Source: Orobanche coerulescens
Lineage: Eukaryota > Streptophyta > Magnoliopsida > Lamiales > Orobanchaceae
NCBI GenBank assembly: GCA_033398695.1
Contig: CM065805.1
Coordinates: forward strand, 166,137,787 to 166,201,786
Length of the DNA stretch: 64,000 nt
Direction: 5' to 3'
Of the stretch, positions 1-10,422 are shown piece by piece (the stretch's first letter is position 1; each line of letters opens with the position of its first letter). Position numbers and translations under genes: made by a program. A model generated the notes under the pieces. That model saw only the letters and a program-made list of their open reading frames with translations, had not been told where the DNA came from and searched no databases.

Positions 1-1977
1 CTACGTTAAGTGATTAACGTGCGCTTGGTGGACAGGCAGTGTAGTATATCCTCTTTCGGTTATGAATTCGTGATCGTTTAAGTTGGATTGATCAGACTTG
101 TCGTTAATCGAGATATTGTTGAGCCGTTGGGTTTGTGAATTGGTTATATCGATTGTTGATTGTTATCGAACTTGTTGTTTATCGATTATTGTAATAGGTT
201 GATATTATTGATTGGTGATTAGAACCATGTGTTGCGGTCGTGTTCGAGAATGTTCGTGAATTGCATTGATCAGGGCCGAGGGACTTGTAGATGACAGCAA
301 TGGAATTGGTAACGGCTTCCTCGTCGTTGTATCGGTATCGAGGCAAGTTATTACTTGCACAGTTTATAATATTTAACGAATAGTTTCAGTTTCATTCGTT
401 TATAATTCGTATAGCGATGATTATAATTGTGAACTCTGGAGATTTGGATTTGATGTGGTTTTTCGATTTTGGGAGTTAAATCATAATGTATATGATTTAC
501 ATTTGTTATTGGTATATTTGGGTATCGAGGATACATTGTGATAAAGACAAAGATATGAATTATCTGCAATCCGTGATATTTTGGACCGTCAAGTATTGAG
601 GATAATGGTTCGTGATAGTTTAGACATCGAGATTGCTCTCGAAGGACTCGAGGCAAGTACTCTAATCATTTTTGTCATTTCGTGTCGATCATGTTGTGAT
701 ACATTCGTGTATCGTTGTTGTCATGCATTGCGTATCATTGTTATATGCATTTGTGCATTGTTGTCATATGTCCACCAGGGTTGATCCGACGGGATCATCT
801 TGGGATCTATGCTAGCGTGCGCTGGATCATCGGACAGGTTTTTTCACCACGGTTGGTCTGACGGGATCATCGTGGGATCTAGGTAGTGAACGCTGGTTCA
901 TCGGATTACCATGTGTTGTTGTTGTGCATATGTATATTTTGGGTTTGCCATAAGTATATATTGTTGTTATTGATGTGAACATGTTGACGTCGTCATATGA
1001 GTATGCATTTGTAGGTCTTGTGTTAGGACCATGTCCGTATGTTGTATGGATCTGATCTTGGATTAGACTGACGTGATTCGCCGTGGCATTGCGTATCCTC
1101 AGGTATGTTCCGTATTTTCCTTCTTGGTTCTTGTCCTGGGATGGACAATCGATTGTCGTGTTGAGATTTGATGATGTTTATTTCCGATGGATCGAATTGG
1201 TCAGAGTTGGTATATTTCCTTGCGAGTTATCATGATGTTTTGAGAATCTTGGGTATTTCTTGAGGTACTGTATGGACGTTATATTTAAGTTAATTGATTA
1301 ATCAAGATTACGTGATGTGTATTGCAATAATGGTTATTCTGATGAGAATTATTACGAGTTTGGTAAAATTATGACGGTAAGACTACATTGGTAGTATTCT
1401 TACTTAGTATCTCATTGGTATGTAATTATTGACGTAATATGATGGTTATCATTGTTGAGTATTATGGCTAACCCCGTCGTGGGCTTTATTTTTAGGTTCT
1501 TGGAATATCAAGCTTGTAGAGGTCATGGAGAGATGAGCTTCCCGGAGGATACTGGCTAGGGCATGTATTTGTGTATTGAGTTTCCTGATCAGTTCTTGTA
1601 TTCCACTGCTAGAGTATTTTAATTGTTTGTCTTTTTCCTCTGTGTGAGTCTTTTTAAATGGCCTTTTGGTATCTGGTAACTTAGGTTACTTTGGCAATCA
1701 TTTTCTAAACTATTTTGTCGATATGTGTAAGCGATAGCTTAACGTATGTTTTTAAACTATTGGGTATTGACATTTCGGGCCTTGTGGTTTCAAATGAGAT
1801 TTTCACGACAGTTTTGTTAAATGGATTTTATTAAGTCTTCGAATGTTTTTAAAGATAGTATCGTCATTCGCCTCTTAGGCGTTTGTAAATGTTTGTGAAA
1901 ATTTCCTTTAGCCTTGTGGGTTCAATCTCGGGCTCCACGACGCTGTAATATTCCTGGATGGCTCTGGGGGTGTTACA
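1..1977 (+). mobile_element. Gypsy LTR E (3' part; start lies outside the window)
   Basis: The segment ends in GGGGGTGTTACA, the terminus seen on the other long Gypsy LTRs here when read in this orientation. The last 100 bases (TTAGCCTTGTGG, then a CCACGACGCTGTAATATTCC-like block) match the reverse complement of the first 100 bases of LTR C at 18736, so E and C are one family in opposite orientations. No primer-binding site follows at 1978, so this is probably a 3' LTR or a solo LTR. It contains no convincing coding sequence. Two GAGGCAAGT donor-like motifs lie at 340-349 and 650-659. The upstream end and target duplication cannot be seen. Confidence 0.8.
771..906 (+). repeat. Duplicated module inside LTR E
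   Basis: Two imperfect copies (771-833 and 848-906) share the order CCAC..GGTTG, GACGGGATCATC, TGGGATCTA and GG(A/T)TCATCGGA. The first copy carries the word AGCGTGCGCT. The same two-copy module, reverse-complemented, occurs in both LTRs of Gypsy A (7391-7526, 14761-14894) and in LTR C (19882-19995), so it is conserved between families. Confidence 0.8.
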
Positions 1978-3477
1978 AGAACCAAGCACATGGGTAAACC
2001 ACTCGAAACGTTCAACACATGCCCAAGGCATTAAGCGCAGCTATCACCGCATATACGACAATATCATTCAAGTTTCGAACCATTCTTAACTGTTACCATC
2101 GTTTTTGAAACAAAACTAAACTCTCATAAAATAGTCATAACTCCTACACTAAAGTTGACAAAAAACTCATCGATTTTCCAATAATCAAGAACATCCCAAT
2201 TCAGTTGAACTTTTAAAAATCTCAAGTCAAAATCTCTGAGTTAAAGCACTAAATTTTCCGAAATTTATCAAAGTTCAAACTTTCTAACAAGAGTCATGTA
2301 AAAATAGTTTAATGACCACAACTCAAGCATCATCAACACGGGTTATGATATTAGTCAGCACATGTTTCTTTCAAATATAATTGTCGAACGTACATATTAA
2401 AAAAATGAAATTTCCTTCTCAAACAACAAAAATGCTTGTAATTATCGCTTCTTCGTGAAACAGATCAAGGATTTCTTATTTTGAAAATTTTGAAAAAGTG
2501 TGAAAAATATTTTAGAAGACTTGTCGTTCCTTGTAAAGCGGAAAGAACTCAGTCTAGAAAAAAAGAAATTTGAAATCATCAACATCCCGTTCCGTTTCGA
2601 ACCGAAACTTTTGACTCTTAGCAAGAATTTTCCGAAATCCTTTCGATCATAATCAAAATGACGATAATATTTTACGATGTCCAAAATACTTTAAAACGCC
2701 TACTTCAGATACCGTCTGAAGGTGTTATTTAAAAATACAAGACTAACTCGTCAAAGTTTAACCGTTTTCAAAATACATGCAAAACTGTTGATTAACCGCA
2801 CTATCGAAATATTTTCAAAAATCGGTTCTTTACAAACATACTCGGGCTCATAATTGCAATTAAGAAAACCGTTTTCAAACCCACACTCAGCGGATATAAT
2901 TACAACTATCCAAAAATAATCGAACTTGAAACCACATGCCCACTCGGCAACGAGATCACAAATTCAATCAAACATAATTTGCGAACACCAAGTTCACACA
3001 TACGTCAAAACTACCTATCTGAGTTCCTCACGAACTCTACCGTCGATACATTCTCTGGAACACGTCAAGATTCACAGTTTTCACATCATATTGCACCAAG
3101 CAGTGTCAAACCATCAATACATTAAGCTCAATATATACACGATATACCACAAGTATCAAACACTGATTTCAGTTTACAGCACTACACAAACAAAATTACG
3201 AACCACAATCATCGCACATACAAGGAATCATGAAATTCCAATACCTCACATAAAAGAAGAGACTTACGTCCACTGGCCGCACGGAGATGATGGCTGCACC
3301 ACGATATTAATCACAACGAATCACAATTCATCACAACGGATCACAATGATCACACTTGTTCACAATTGCTCACCCGGGTGACACGACAAGACACGACTCT
3401 GACAGGACACGACTCCGACAAGACACGACTCGACAAGACCCAACTAGACCCAACTGCCTAGGTATTCGCAAACCTAA
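1978..3477 (-). mobile_element. Internal leader of Gypsy F, non-coding
   Basis: This stretch lies downstream (element sense, minus) of the primer-binding site of F. Bases about 2960-3477 resemble the leader of Gypsy B near 25460-25689: both hold a phrase about a geographic-type run CACGAT-ACTAATCAC and end in CGCAAACCTAAGCTCCGATACC. Bases about 1978-2960 resemble the head of the C/D-type LTRs (for example CAGCGGATATAATTAC). A short GACACGACTC-like repeat occupies 3384-3450. The open frames at 2926-3381 and 3356-3712 have no recognisable domain and are probably chance. The element is cut at 1977 by LTR E. Confidence 0.6.
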
Positions 3478-3489
3478 GCTCCGATACCA
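3478..3489 (-). promoter_or_regulatory. Primer-binding site of Gypsy F
   Basis: Read on the minus strand the site is TGGTATCGGAGC, 11 of 12 matches to the plant initiator-Met PBS TGGTATCAGAGC. It sits 4 nt from the LTR terminus at 3494, which fixes the element orientation as minus. Confidence 0.85.
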
Positions 3490-4310
3490 TTTATGTAACA
3501 CCCCCAATCCGCTTAGGGACATTACACGCCATAGATTCTTTCCGCAAGGATCTACCAGGCAGGAAACCACAAAACAAACCCACACGTGGTCAATTCGACC
3601 AAAATATAAAACCGTAGACCGATTAGGTCTCTCAAAATATGACATAGCAGTACAACTGATAAAACCAAATTACAACTCGATCACAATTTACACAATATGT
3701 CCATCCTCTTAAGGATGACAAAGAACTAGAATAAATACTCGGACCGACAGATCACTGATGGACAACCGACTACAACTGTGACTAGTATCGCAGCTTTACA
3801 TCATCCTCCATGCCGATCCTGTGGTTGCTCTCTCTCAAATCGGAATACCTAAAAAATATAACATAATCTCCCAACGAGGGGTTAGCGATGGAAATCGCTA
3901 TCAAGTAACCTAGCTATACAATTATACATCAAGAATACAACCGTTATGAAAATAACCTTTCGACAAGGTAATTACACGATCCCCGAGCCTAGTCTTTTCA
4001 AAATCATTTGCTTTAAAATGGATCACGTGAACTCCAAAAATCATTTTAAGAGATTATTTAGAGACTTCGGGGGTCTCAGTGTAAAATCATGAAATATGAA
4101 TATTTTTCCTTTTTAAAAAGGTTTTCTTTCAAAATCATATAAATGATTTTATTCTCAACCCAAAACTCAAAGACCAAAACCATATCGACCAATAAAACCG
4201 GGATCCAAGATTCAAACATTCACTTTTCAGAGATATCAAATCAACAGTCAAGTCGTCTCCATGGCCCCGAAGGTCCCACCCGAATTAATTCATCGAAAAC
4301 AACTCAAACA

Positions 4311-4652
4311 CACCCATAAGTTATCTTGACATTGTACTCGCAAGTAACGATTCTCGGAGCCCTCTCCAGACCTACCCGAATTGATAACCTTATGGTCACA
4401 ACCTAACGTCTGGCTGTACTCGCAAGTAACGCGTCTCCGGAGGCCTCGACGGAACCCTACCTAGATAACATCATTCAAACACACCCATAAGTTATCATGA
4501 CATCGCACTCGCAAGTGACGATTCTCAGAGCCCTCCCCAGACCTACCCGAATTGATAACCTTATGGTCACAATGTAACGTCTGGCCGTACTTGCAAGTAA
4601 CGCGCCTCCGGAGGCCTCGACGGGTCCCTACCCGGATAACATCTCAAGTCGC
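4311..4652 (-). repeat. 171-bp tandem duplication in LTR F
   Basis: Two copies (4311-4481 and 4482-4652) share CACCCATAAGTTATC, ACTCGCAAGT(A/G)ACGATTCTC, CTACCCGAATTGATAACC and CTCCGGAGGCCTCGACGG. It occupies roughly the position in the LTR that the paired modules hold in A, C, E and H, although the sequence differs. Confidence 0.85.
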
Positions 4653-5403
4653 TAAGATACACAACAACAACAAAGGCACAATATTCACTAAAACCGCAAA
4701 CACGTAACACATAAGTTAACGCAACATAACTTCCACAAAGGCACAACATTCACAGAACAACATCATTCAGGAAAAAGGCTAACGAGCGAATAATACAAGT
4801 ATTACTCGATTCCACAATTCCTCGGTTAACTACTCATTTCTAGTATCCACCTTAAGCACAAAATAACATGAAATGGTTGTTATCATTCTTCATGAAACTC
4901 AAGTTTACGTTCGTAATTACTTTCATAAAATCGCTTCTTAATTAAATGTAAGTTACGGTTAAATATACCGTCACTAACAAGTCCACGTTAAATTCACGAC
5001 ACATCATATTCTCAAAGTATAAATAATATAGACGAGATACTCGCCTCAAGTCCAAAGCACGTGGAGCAATGGGAAAGCTCGACCGGAAACTCTCGAATCC
5101 TCCAACTAGGTTGAAAACATAAGAACAACATAATTACTACGAAGTCAATCGCAAGGAGGATGGAAAATATAAGAAATCCCCAACAAGAATTCGTAGAAAC
5201 AAAAGATCGAACACTTGGGGTTCAATATTTCCCCAAGGACATCAAGAACATCACTCGAACCCGAATAGGACAAGAGACACGAATCAAATCATAAGGATAG
5301 AATCAATACAATCGATTGATCATATACAACAACACGATTCATGAAGAACAACTCGAATCTTGAAGATTCACGAAATATAAAGGAAGGGTTTACAAGATGA
5401 TTA

Positions 5404-5589
5404 CCTGGAATCAAAGACGAAGAACACGGATTGATGATGTTAATCAACACCAAGGACTCGAGGAAGATGTAAACTTGGAGTTAAAAGTCTCCAAAATTGC
5501 CCTCTAATGACCCACGAGTTGCCCAACCGCAGAGAGACGAATAGAAGGTGAAGAAAATGATGAACTCGGTCAACCCTTGGCTATATAAA
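5404..5589 (-). promoter_or_regulatory. Core promoter and leader donor of LTR F
   Basis: On the minus strand GTTTATATAG (5590-5581) is a TATA-like box directly downstream of the palindrome array. About 180 nt further on, CCAG/GTAATC with the first intron base at 5404 is a good plant 5' splice site. Promoter and donor are inferred from sequence alone. Confidence 0.5.
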
Positions 5590-5600
5590 CCCGCGCCAGC

Positions 5601-5797
5601 ATTACGTACGTTATATACGAAGGATAACGTACGTTATCTATATTACGTTCGTAAGGCACGACATATTACGTACGTAATCGGTGCACAGAACCTCCTGTTC
5701 GAAATAACGAAGACCATTACATACGTTATGGCAAGGGCTTAACGTACGTAATACGCACAGTTAACGCACGTTAGGGCCAGTACATAGCGTGCGCTAT
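5601..5797 (-). repeat. Phased array of TTACGTACGTAA palindromes (LTR F)
   Basis: Eight 12-14-bp palindromic words begin at 5601, 5624, 5642, 5664, 5716, 5739, 5761 and 5784. Most are ATTACGTACGTAAT variants, the seventh is TTAACGCACGTTA and the last is ATAGCGTGCGCTAT. Spacing is 22-23 bp except for one 18-bp step and one 52-bp gap that holds a degenerate half-word. The array abuts the TATA box and resembles a multimerised binding site for a dimeric DNA-binding protein. No long coding frame is needed to explain it. Confidence 0.85.
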
Positions 5798-5834
5798 CGA
5801 CGGCCAGAACTCACTGTCTGAACTGAAATACCCT

Positions 5835-5851
5835 TACTACTACTACTACTG

Positions 5852-5902
<51 letters not shown>

Positions 5903-5926
5903 ATAATAATAATAATAATAATAATA

Positions 5927-5957
<31 letters not shown>
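5835..5957. repeat. Compound triplet microsatellite (CTA)n-(ATA)n-(TTA)n
   Basis: CTA repeats with one GCT interruption change to AAT repeats near 5902 and then to ATT repeats near 5929. The AAT and ATT tracts are mutually complementary and could fold into a hairpin. It marks the eroded edge of LTR F. Confidence 0.95.
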
Positions 5958-5972
5958 TAGATGAAAACTAGT

Positions 5973-6134
5973 TTACAAAAAATTAGTGGGCAACCGAGAT
6001 ACTATCTGGGTCCCTACTCCTTTTGCAATAACAAAGCCAACTCGAGTAAAGATATGAGCAGCAGCGCGTCTCCCAGCATCCTGAGACACCGAAATCTTCT
6101 GAATCCGTTTGAGTAATGCAACAACACCCGCGTC
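5973..6134 (-). pseudogene. 3'-exon-like fragment of an unidentified host gene
   Basis: On the minus strand, about 53 codons without interruption end at a TAA (5975-5973). The peptide contains LLKRIQKISVSQDAGRRAA and ends SRLPTNFL. The helix-rich, Ala/Leu/Lys-rich composition would suit the end of an armadillo-type repeat protein, but I cannot identify it. Upstream the frame meets a stop near 6140, so the fragment is isolated. It lies between the LTR F microsatellite and the hAT remnant and could be a captured gene piece or the disrupted end of a real gene. Confidence 0.4.
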
Positions 6135-6177
6135 CAATAATTATTACCTTTTAATTATAATCCGTTTGAGTAATGCA
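6102..6177. repeat. 19-bp direct repeat at the gene-fragment/hAT boundary
   Basis: AATCCGTTTGAGTAATGCA occurs at 6102-6120 and again at 6159-6177, 57 bp apart. The first copy lies inside the host-gene-like fragment, and the second directly precedes the hAT coding sequence. It may be a repair-associated duplication at the breakpoint. Confidence 0.85.
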
Positions 6178-6850
6178 CAAGAATCTTTACCTTTCAATTT
6201 TGCGGATAGTACGGATTGGGAATACAGGATGCAAAATGCCTATAATCCTGCTATTAAAAGAATTCCACGTACCATAATGACTAGACAAGTAGTATACTTA
6301 GCTAAACAACATAAACTTGCACTACAAGCTTATTTTAGATCTATAAATCATAGAGTTTCTTTAGCTGCAGATACTTGGGCAGATTTTAAACAAAAAAATG
6401 ATTATATGGCAATAACTATACAGTGAATTGATGAAAATTGGAACTTAAACAAAAGATTACTTGCGTTTAAAAAATTTAATTGTTCACATAGTGCAGATAA
6501 TATAGCTAGAGCAATTATTAAAATTTTTACTTTTTATTGCTTAAAAGATAAATTTTTCACAATTGGTTTTGATAATGCTAGTTCTAATACTGCAAGTGTA
6601 CCAGCTTTAATACAAGCTTGCAATCCTGTTTTAGCGGGTCGATTATTTCATACTAGATGTATATGTCATATTCTAAATTTATGTGTACAAGATGCATTAA
6701 AATTTGTAGATGAGGCAATAGAACCAATTAGAAAATGTGTCTTGTTTTTACATAATCGTACTAAGTTACCTAGACAATGGGTAAAAATTTTAAAGTCAAA
6801 ACAAATACAACCCAATTTTTTTACTCTAGACATAAAATATAGATGGAACT
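6178..6850 (+). pseudogene. hAT (Ac-like) transposase, first part, interrupted by Gypsy A
   Basis: The translation is typical of plant hAT transposases of the BED-finger/RNase-H-like type. It contains QAYFRSINHRVSLAADTW followed by FTIGFDNASSNT and HTRCICHILNLCVQDALK, the region holding catalytic-core Asp and Cys-x2-His-type residues. An in-frame TGA at 6424-6426 breaks it. The N-terminal BED zinc finger is absent, so the 5' end was lost at the duplicated 19-mer. The frame runs to 6850, where Gypsy A inserted, and resumes at 16682 after the duplicated GAACT. Confidence 0.85.
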
Positions 6851-7390
6851 TGTAACACCCCTGATATATTCAGGAATATTACAGCGCCGTAAATCCTTTA
6901 CATCAGGATTTACAAGGCTAAAGAGTTGAAAAGGCATTAACAGGTACCAACGAATGAAAATAACGAAATTAAGATACAACAGTTCTGACCAAATACTGAA
7001 AATACAAATGTTCAACAGAAATTATTAATACATCACCAAATTCAAATTCATCAAAAACGACTACGTACTCGAGTACTTATTGAAATAACTAACAAACAAC
7101 ATGACAAGTAAACCCGGCTAGAACATCACTATGCACCCCCATCGTCATGCAGCTCCAGTGGTTGTTTCCCCGCTCTCCTGGATCCTGAACATAAACAAAA
7201 TGTTCACCCCCGAAGGGGTTAGCACAACGATGCTAGTACAAGTACCACAATATATTATTCAACATCTTACGTAGAATAATAATACGTAATTGACAAAAAT
7301 ACCAACGAGTCTTCTCCTACGAGAAACTCAATAAGTAATATACACATCTGATAACCACAACATGATATCATAACAAACACATGGTAATTC

Positions 7391-7526
7391 CGACGATCCA
7401 GCGTTCACTGCCTAGAACCCACGATGATCCCGTCAGACCAACCCGTGGTGGAAAAACCCGTCCGATGATCCAGTGCACGCTAGCATAGATCCCCCAATGA
7501 TCCCGTCGGACTAACACGAGGTGGAC
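7391..7526 (-). repeat. Paired module in the 3' LTR of Gypsy A
   Basis: It has two related copies in the order GATCCAGCGTTCACTGCCTAG, GATGATCCCGTC and GACCAACCCGTGGTGGA, then GATCCAGTGCACGCTAGCATA, GATGATCCCGTCGGA and CGAGGTGGAC. It matches the reverse complement of the module in LTR E. Confidence 0.85.
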
Positions 7527-7769
7527 ATACGACAACGACATACACGTACGAGAATATGTATAACATCAATACATAAAACAAATAAGGTACTTGCCTCGAT
7601 TCGAAGACAAGAACAAAACTTCCACGAAAACGAAACACTCGAAGGTCGCCCCTTCAATCAATCACGTTGCTAAGCTTGAACCTTAACAAAATAAGTAATA
7701 TAGATTTCATTTATAGTCGTACTAACATCTAATAATCCAAATCACGGTCGGAAGTTCATAAAATGTAAC

Positions 7770-8435
7770 CTAATCAGTCGAGTCAAAAGTCACCTCGCTG
7801 ATCAGCCGAGTCAAAAGTCAACATCGCTGATCAGCCGAGTCAAAAGTCAACCTCGCTGATCAGCCGAGTCAAAAGTCAACCTCTCTGATCAGCCGAGTCC
7901 CGTCGAGACGATCGTTTTAAAAAAAATTCATCCGAATCCGAGTTCGTATGAAGAAGTTATGACCCAAAAGTCACCTCGCTGATCAGCCGAGTCAAAAGTC
8001 AACCTCGCTGATCAGCCGAGTCAACCTAGCTGATCAGCCTAGTCAACCTCTCTGATCAGCCGAGTCAAAATTCAACCTCGAGACGATCGTTTTAAAATAA
8101 AATTCATCCGAATCCGAGTTCGTATGAAGAAGTTATGACCCAAAAGTCACATCGCTGATCAGCCGAGTCAAAAGTCAACCTCGCTGATCAGCCGAGTCAA
8201 CCTAGATGATCAGCCGAGTCAACCTCTCTGATCAGCCGAGTCAAAAGTCAACCTAGAGACGATCGTTTTAAAATAAAATTCATCCAAATCCGAGTTCGTA
8301 TGAAGAAGTTATGACCCAAAAGTCACCTCGCTGATCAGCCGACGTCAAAAGTCAACCTCGCTGATCAGCCGAGTCAACCTCTCTGATCAGCCGAGTCAGA
8401 AGTCAACCTCGCCGATCAGCCGACTTGACTCGCCT
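7770..8435 (-). repeat. CTGATCAGCCGAGTCA tandem array, 3' LTR copy
   Basis: The palindrome CTGATCAG followed by CCGAGTCA recurs more than a dozen times at two step lengths, about 29 bp (with AAAGTCAACCTCG) and about 22 bp (with ACCTAG or ACCTCT). A higher-order unit of roughly 175-185 bp is marked by GAGACGATCGTTTTAAAA plus TATGAAGAAGTTATGACC, seen three times. Unlike the arrays of F, D, B and H, this one lies downstream of the predicted TATA box, inside the predicted leader. Confidence 0.9.
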
Positions 8436-8732
8436 AGTTGATGACAGTAGGGTATTGGGTAGAAAACTGAACATACGAAATTCTCAGGTGAAGTTGGGTG
8501 ATCCAAGATTGATGTGTTAGATTCCAATATCATCATTATATCCAGAAAACATCTAACAAATCCAACTTATATGGAATGATATAACCTCTGATGATTTATT
8601 AAGTATAAACATCCTAATTTCTAAAACATGATGATGCTTGGATGATTTTATCAGTGGAACTCAATATCTTGACAGCATAATTCTATCATATCCTTGATAA
8701 CACGAATCCAAGTAGGAATTAGTATTAACATA

Positions 8733-8973
8733 CCTTAAGATGAAGAAAACACCGAGGCAATAAGTAGAATCCAACTCCGGTTGCTTGCTTGCCAGATCAA
8801 GATGTTTCTCCATTTCAATGATCAATCACCAGTGACACCCAATCTTCAAAGTTCACAAAAGGGGTGGTCTAAATGTGTTTAAGAGTTAGGGAAAACCCTC
8901 TGGACTTTCAGGAAATTAAGAACAGGTGAAGGAAGATGAAAACCAAATGAAATGAGGTGATGTCCTTTATAAA
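8733..8973 (-). promoter_or_regulatory. Predicted core promoter and splice donor of LTR A
   Basis: On the minus strand CATTTTATAAAGGACA contains a TATA-like box (8973-8966). About 235 nt downstream CTTAAG/GTATGTT gives a strong donor-like site with its first intron base at 8733. The 5' LTR has the same pair at 16362-16354 and 16121. Confidence 0.45.
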
Positions 8974-9286
8974 ATGTTTACGACCCCCGTGCTCAATAAT
9001 TCCTACGCTAGATTCCAAAGTCATCTGTGCTTAATAATTAAAAATGTCCAGACCATGTCTTTGGCCTCCACCCAACTCCATAATTGATTACTTTACTTAT
9101 AATATGCAGCCATACTCAATAATTTGTATTATTGAGTATTTGTATGGGACAAGTAATATGCTGCCATACTCATGCACGAAAATACAAATACGGTAAATAC
9201 CATATTCCACTTATTGATATCACAATTCCAACTAATACTGTGTTAAAATACTGGTGAAATACTCATTAATTAATTCGGATATTACA

Positions 9287-9323
9287 TATTCTCCTACTAA
9301 AAAGGAGTTTCGTCCCGAAACTC
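9287..9323 (-). promoter_or_regulatory. Polypurine tract and adjacent hairpin of Gypsy A
   Basis: Next to the LTR the minus strand reads AGTAGGAGAATA, a short polypurine primer. Just upstream, 9323-9305 reads GAGTTTCG-GGA-CGAAACTC, an 8-bp perfect stem with a 3-nt loop. The stop codon of the polyprotein (TGA, 9324-9322) overlaps the stem. Gypsy B has the same hairpin with the outer pair changed from G-C to A-T. Confidence 0.75.
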
Positions 9324-9825
9324 AAGACGAAAATAATCCTGGATATATGGACTTCATACTTTCTTCTGTTTCCCAAGTGGCTTCTTCCACTCCGTGGCGC
9401 GACCACTGAACCTTGACCAATGCGATCGGTTTGTTTCTCAACTGCTTAACTCGACTCTCGAGTATCCTGATCGGTTTCTCTTCAAACGTGCCATCTTGAG
9501 CGACTTCGATCTCGCCGAAATCAATGACATGACTAGGATCTGGTATATACTTCCGTAATTGGGATACGTGGAACACGTTATGAACATGGCTCAATGACGG
9601 CGGTAATGCCAATCTGTATGCCAACTCTCCAACTCTCTCAAGGATTTCGAACGGTCCGATATATCTCGGACTCAGTTTTCCCCTTCTTCCAAAACGGAAA
9701 ATTCCCCGAGTAGGAGAAACCTTTAAAAGTACGTGGTCTCCAGTACTGAACTCCAAAGGGCGACGACGTATGTCTGCGTAAGATTTCTGGCGACTCTGGG
9801 CGGTAAACAGTCTTTCACGAATCAA
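9322..9825 (-). pseudogene. pol: Gypsy A integrase C-terminus plus chromodomain
   Basis: This 167-residue frame carries the GPY/F-type segment (RRGKLSPRYIGPFEILERVG, about residues 46-65), the HNVFHVSQLRKY motif, then a chromodomain-like end (PIRILESRVKQL, ALVKVQWSRH, EEATWETEE). In chromoviruses this domain is thought to guide integration to heterochromatin. The Met at its start is internal; the frame continues from the integrase core after a stop at 9835-9837. Confidence 0.9.
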
Positions 9826-9837
9826 GGCTATCTTCTC

Positions 9838-10413
9838 TCAAGTCTGTACGATCAACTCTGGTTCTGTCCCGATTAAGTCTGATGAATCGTCCCAACATAA
9901 GGGCGATCTACATCTCCTCCCGTATAATGCCTCAAACGGTGCCATCTTAATGGAAGCATGCCAACTATTGTTGTAGGTAAATTCAATCAACGGTAGATGA
10001 ATTTCCCAATCGTTTGACCGATCTAAGGCACAAGCCCTTAGTATGTCTTCCACCGTTTGAATGGTCCTCTCGGATTGTCCGTCAGTCTGCGGGTGATAAG
10101 CTGTACTGAAGTTCAATTCTGTCCCCAAGGCCTTATGAACTGCTTTCCAAAAATGAGACACAAAATGGCCGTCTCGATCAGAAACAATGGTCTTCGGCGT
10201 TCCATGCAATCGAACTATCTCTGAAATAAATACTCGTGCCAACCTTTCTGGTCCCCACGTGTCCTTAATACTTAGAAAATGAGCTGATTTGGTTAAACGA
10301 TCAACTATCACCCAAATCATGTTCATTCCTGTCTTGGTTCTCGGCATACTAGTGATAAAGTCCATCGATATGTCCTCCCACTTCCATTCAGGAATCGGGA
10401 GTGGTTTCAACAT
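9838..10413 (-). pseudogene. pol: Gypsy A integrase core
   Basis: The frame holds the DDE triad regions: the first Asp in VIVDRLTKSAHF, the second in IVSDRDGHFVSHFW, and Glu in the stretch after HPQTDGQSERTIQT. It is separated from the upstream part by a TGA at about 10414-10416 (Gln-stop-Pro, where Arg CGA is usual) and from the chromodomain part by TGA 9835-9837. Both breaks are in the same frame, so point mutations explain them. Confidence 0.92.
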
Positions 10414-10422
10414 TCCGGCAGG

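Larger units (their letters stand above)
3494..5834 (-). mobile_element. 5' LTR of Gypsy F (distal end lost)
   Basis: It starts TGTAACACCCCCAATCC and runs more than 2.3 kb. The other terminus (GATATTACA type) is missing; the LTR fades into a triplet microsatellite at 5835. In element sense it contains a palindrome array (5797-5601), a TATA box (5589-5581), a GT splice-donor-like site (5404) and a 171-bp tandem duplication (4652-4311). The open frames inside have no domain signature. Confidence 0.8.
6851..9286 (-). mobile_element. 3' LTR of Gypsy A
   Basis: It begins TGTAACACCCCTGATAT and ends CGGATATTACA (2436 bp). In element sense it holds an inverted repeat upstream of TATA (CCATACTCAATAATTTG and its partner, about 9108-9150), TATA at 8966-8973, a GT donor-like site at 8733, the CTGATCAG array, a GC donor-like site near 7595 and the paired module. 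Confidence 0.93.

Noticed and set aside
2926..3712. 151- and 118-codon frames in the leader of F
   Set aside because: His/Thr/Arg-rich translations of repetitive leader DNA; no homologous domain and not conserved in B.
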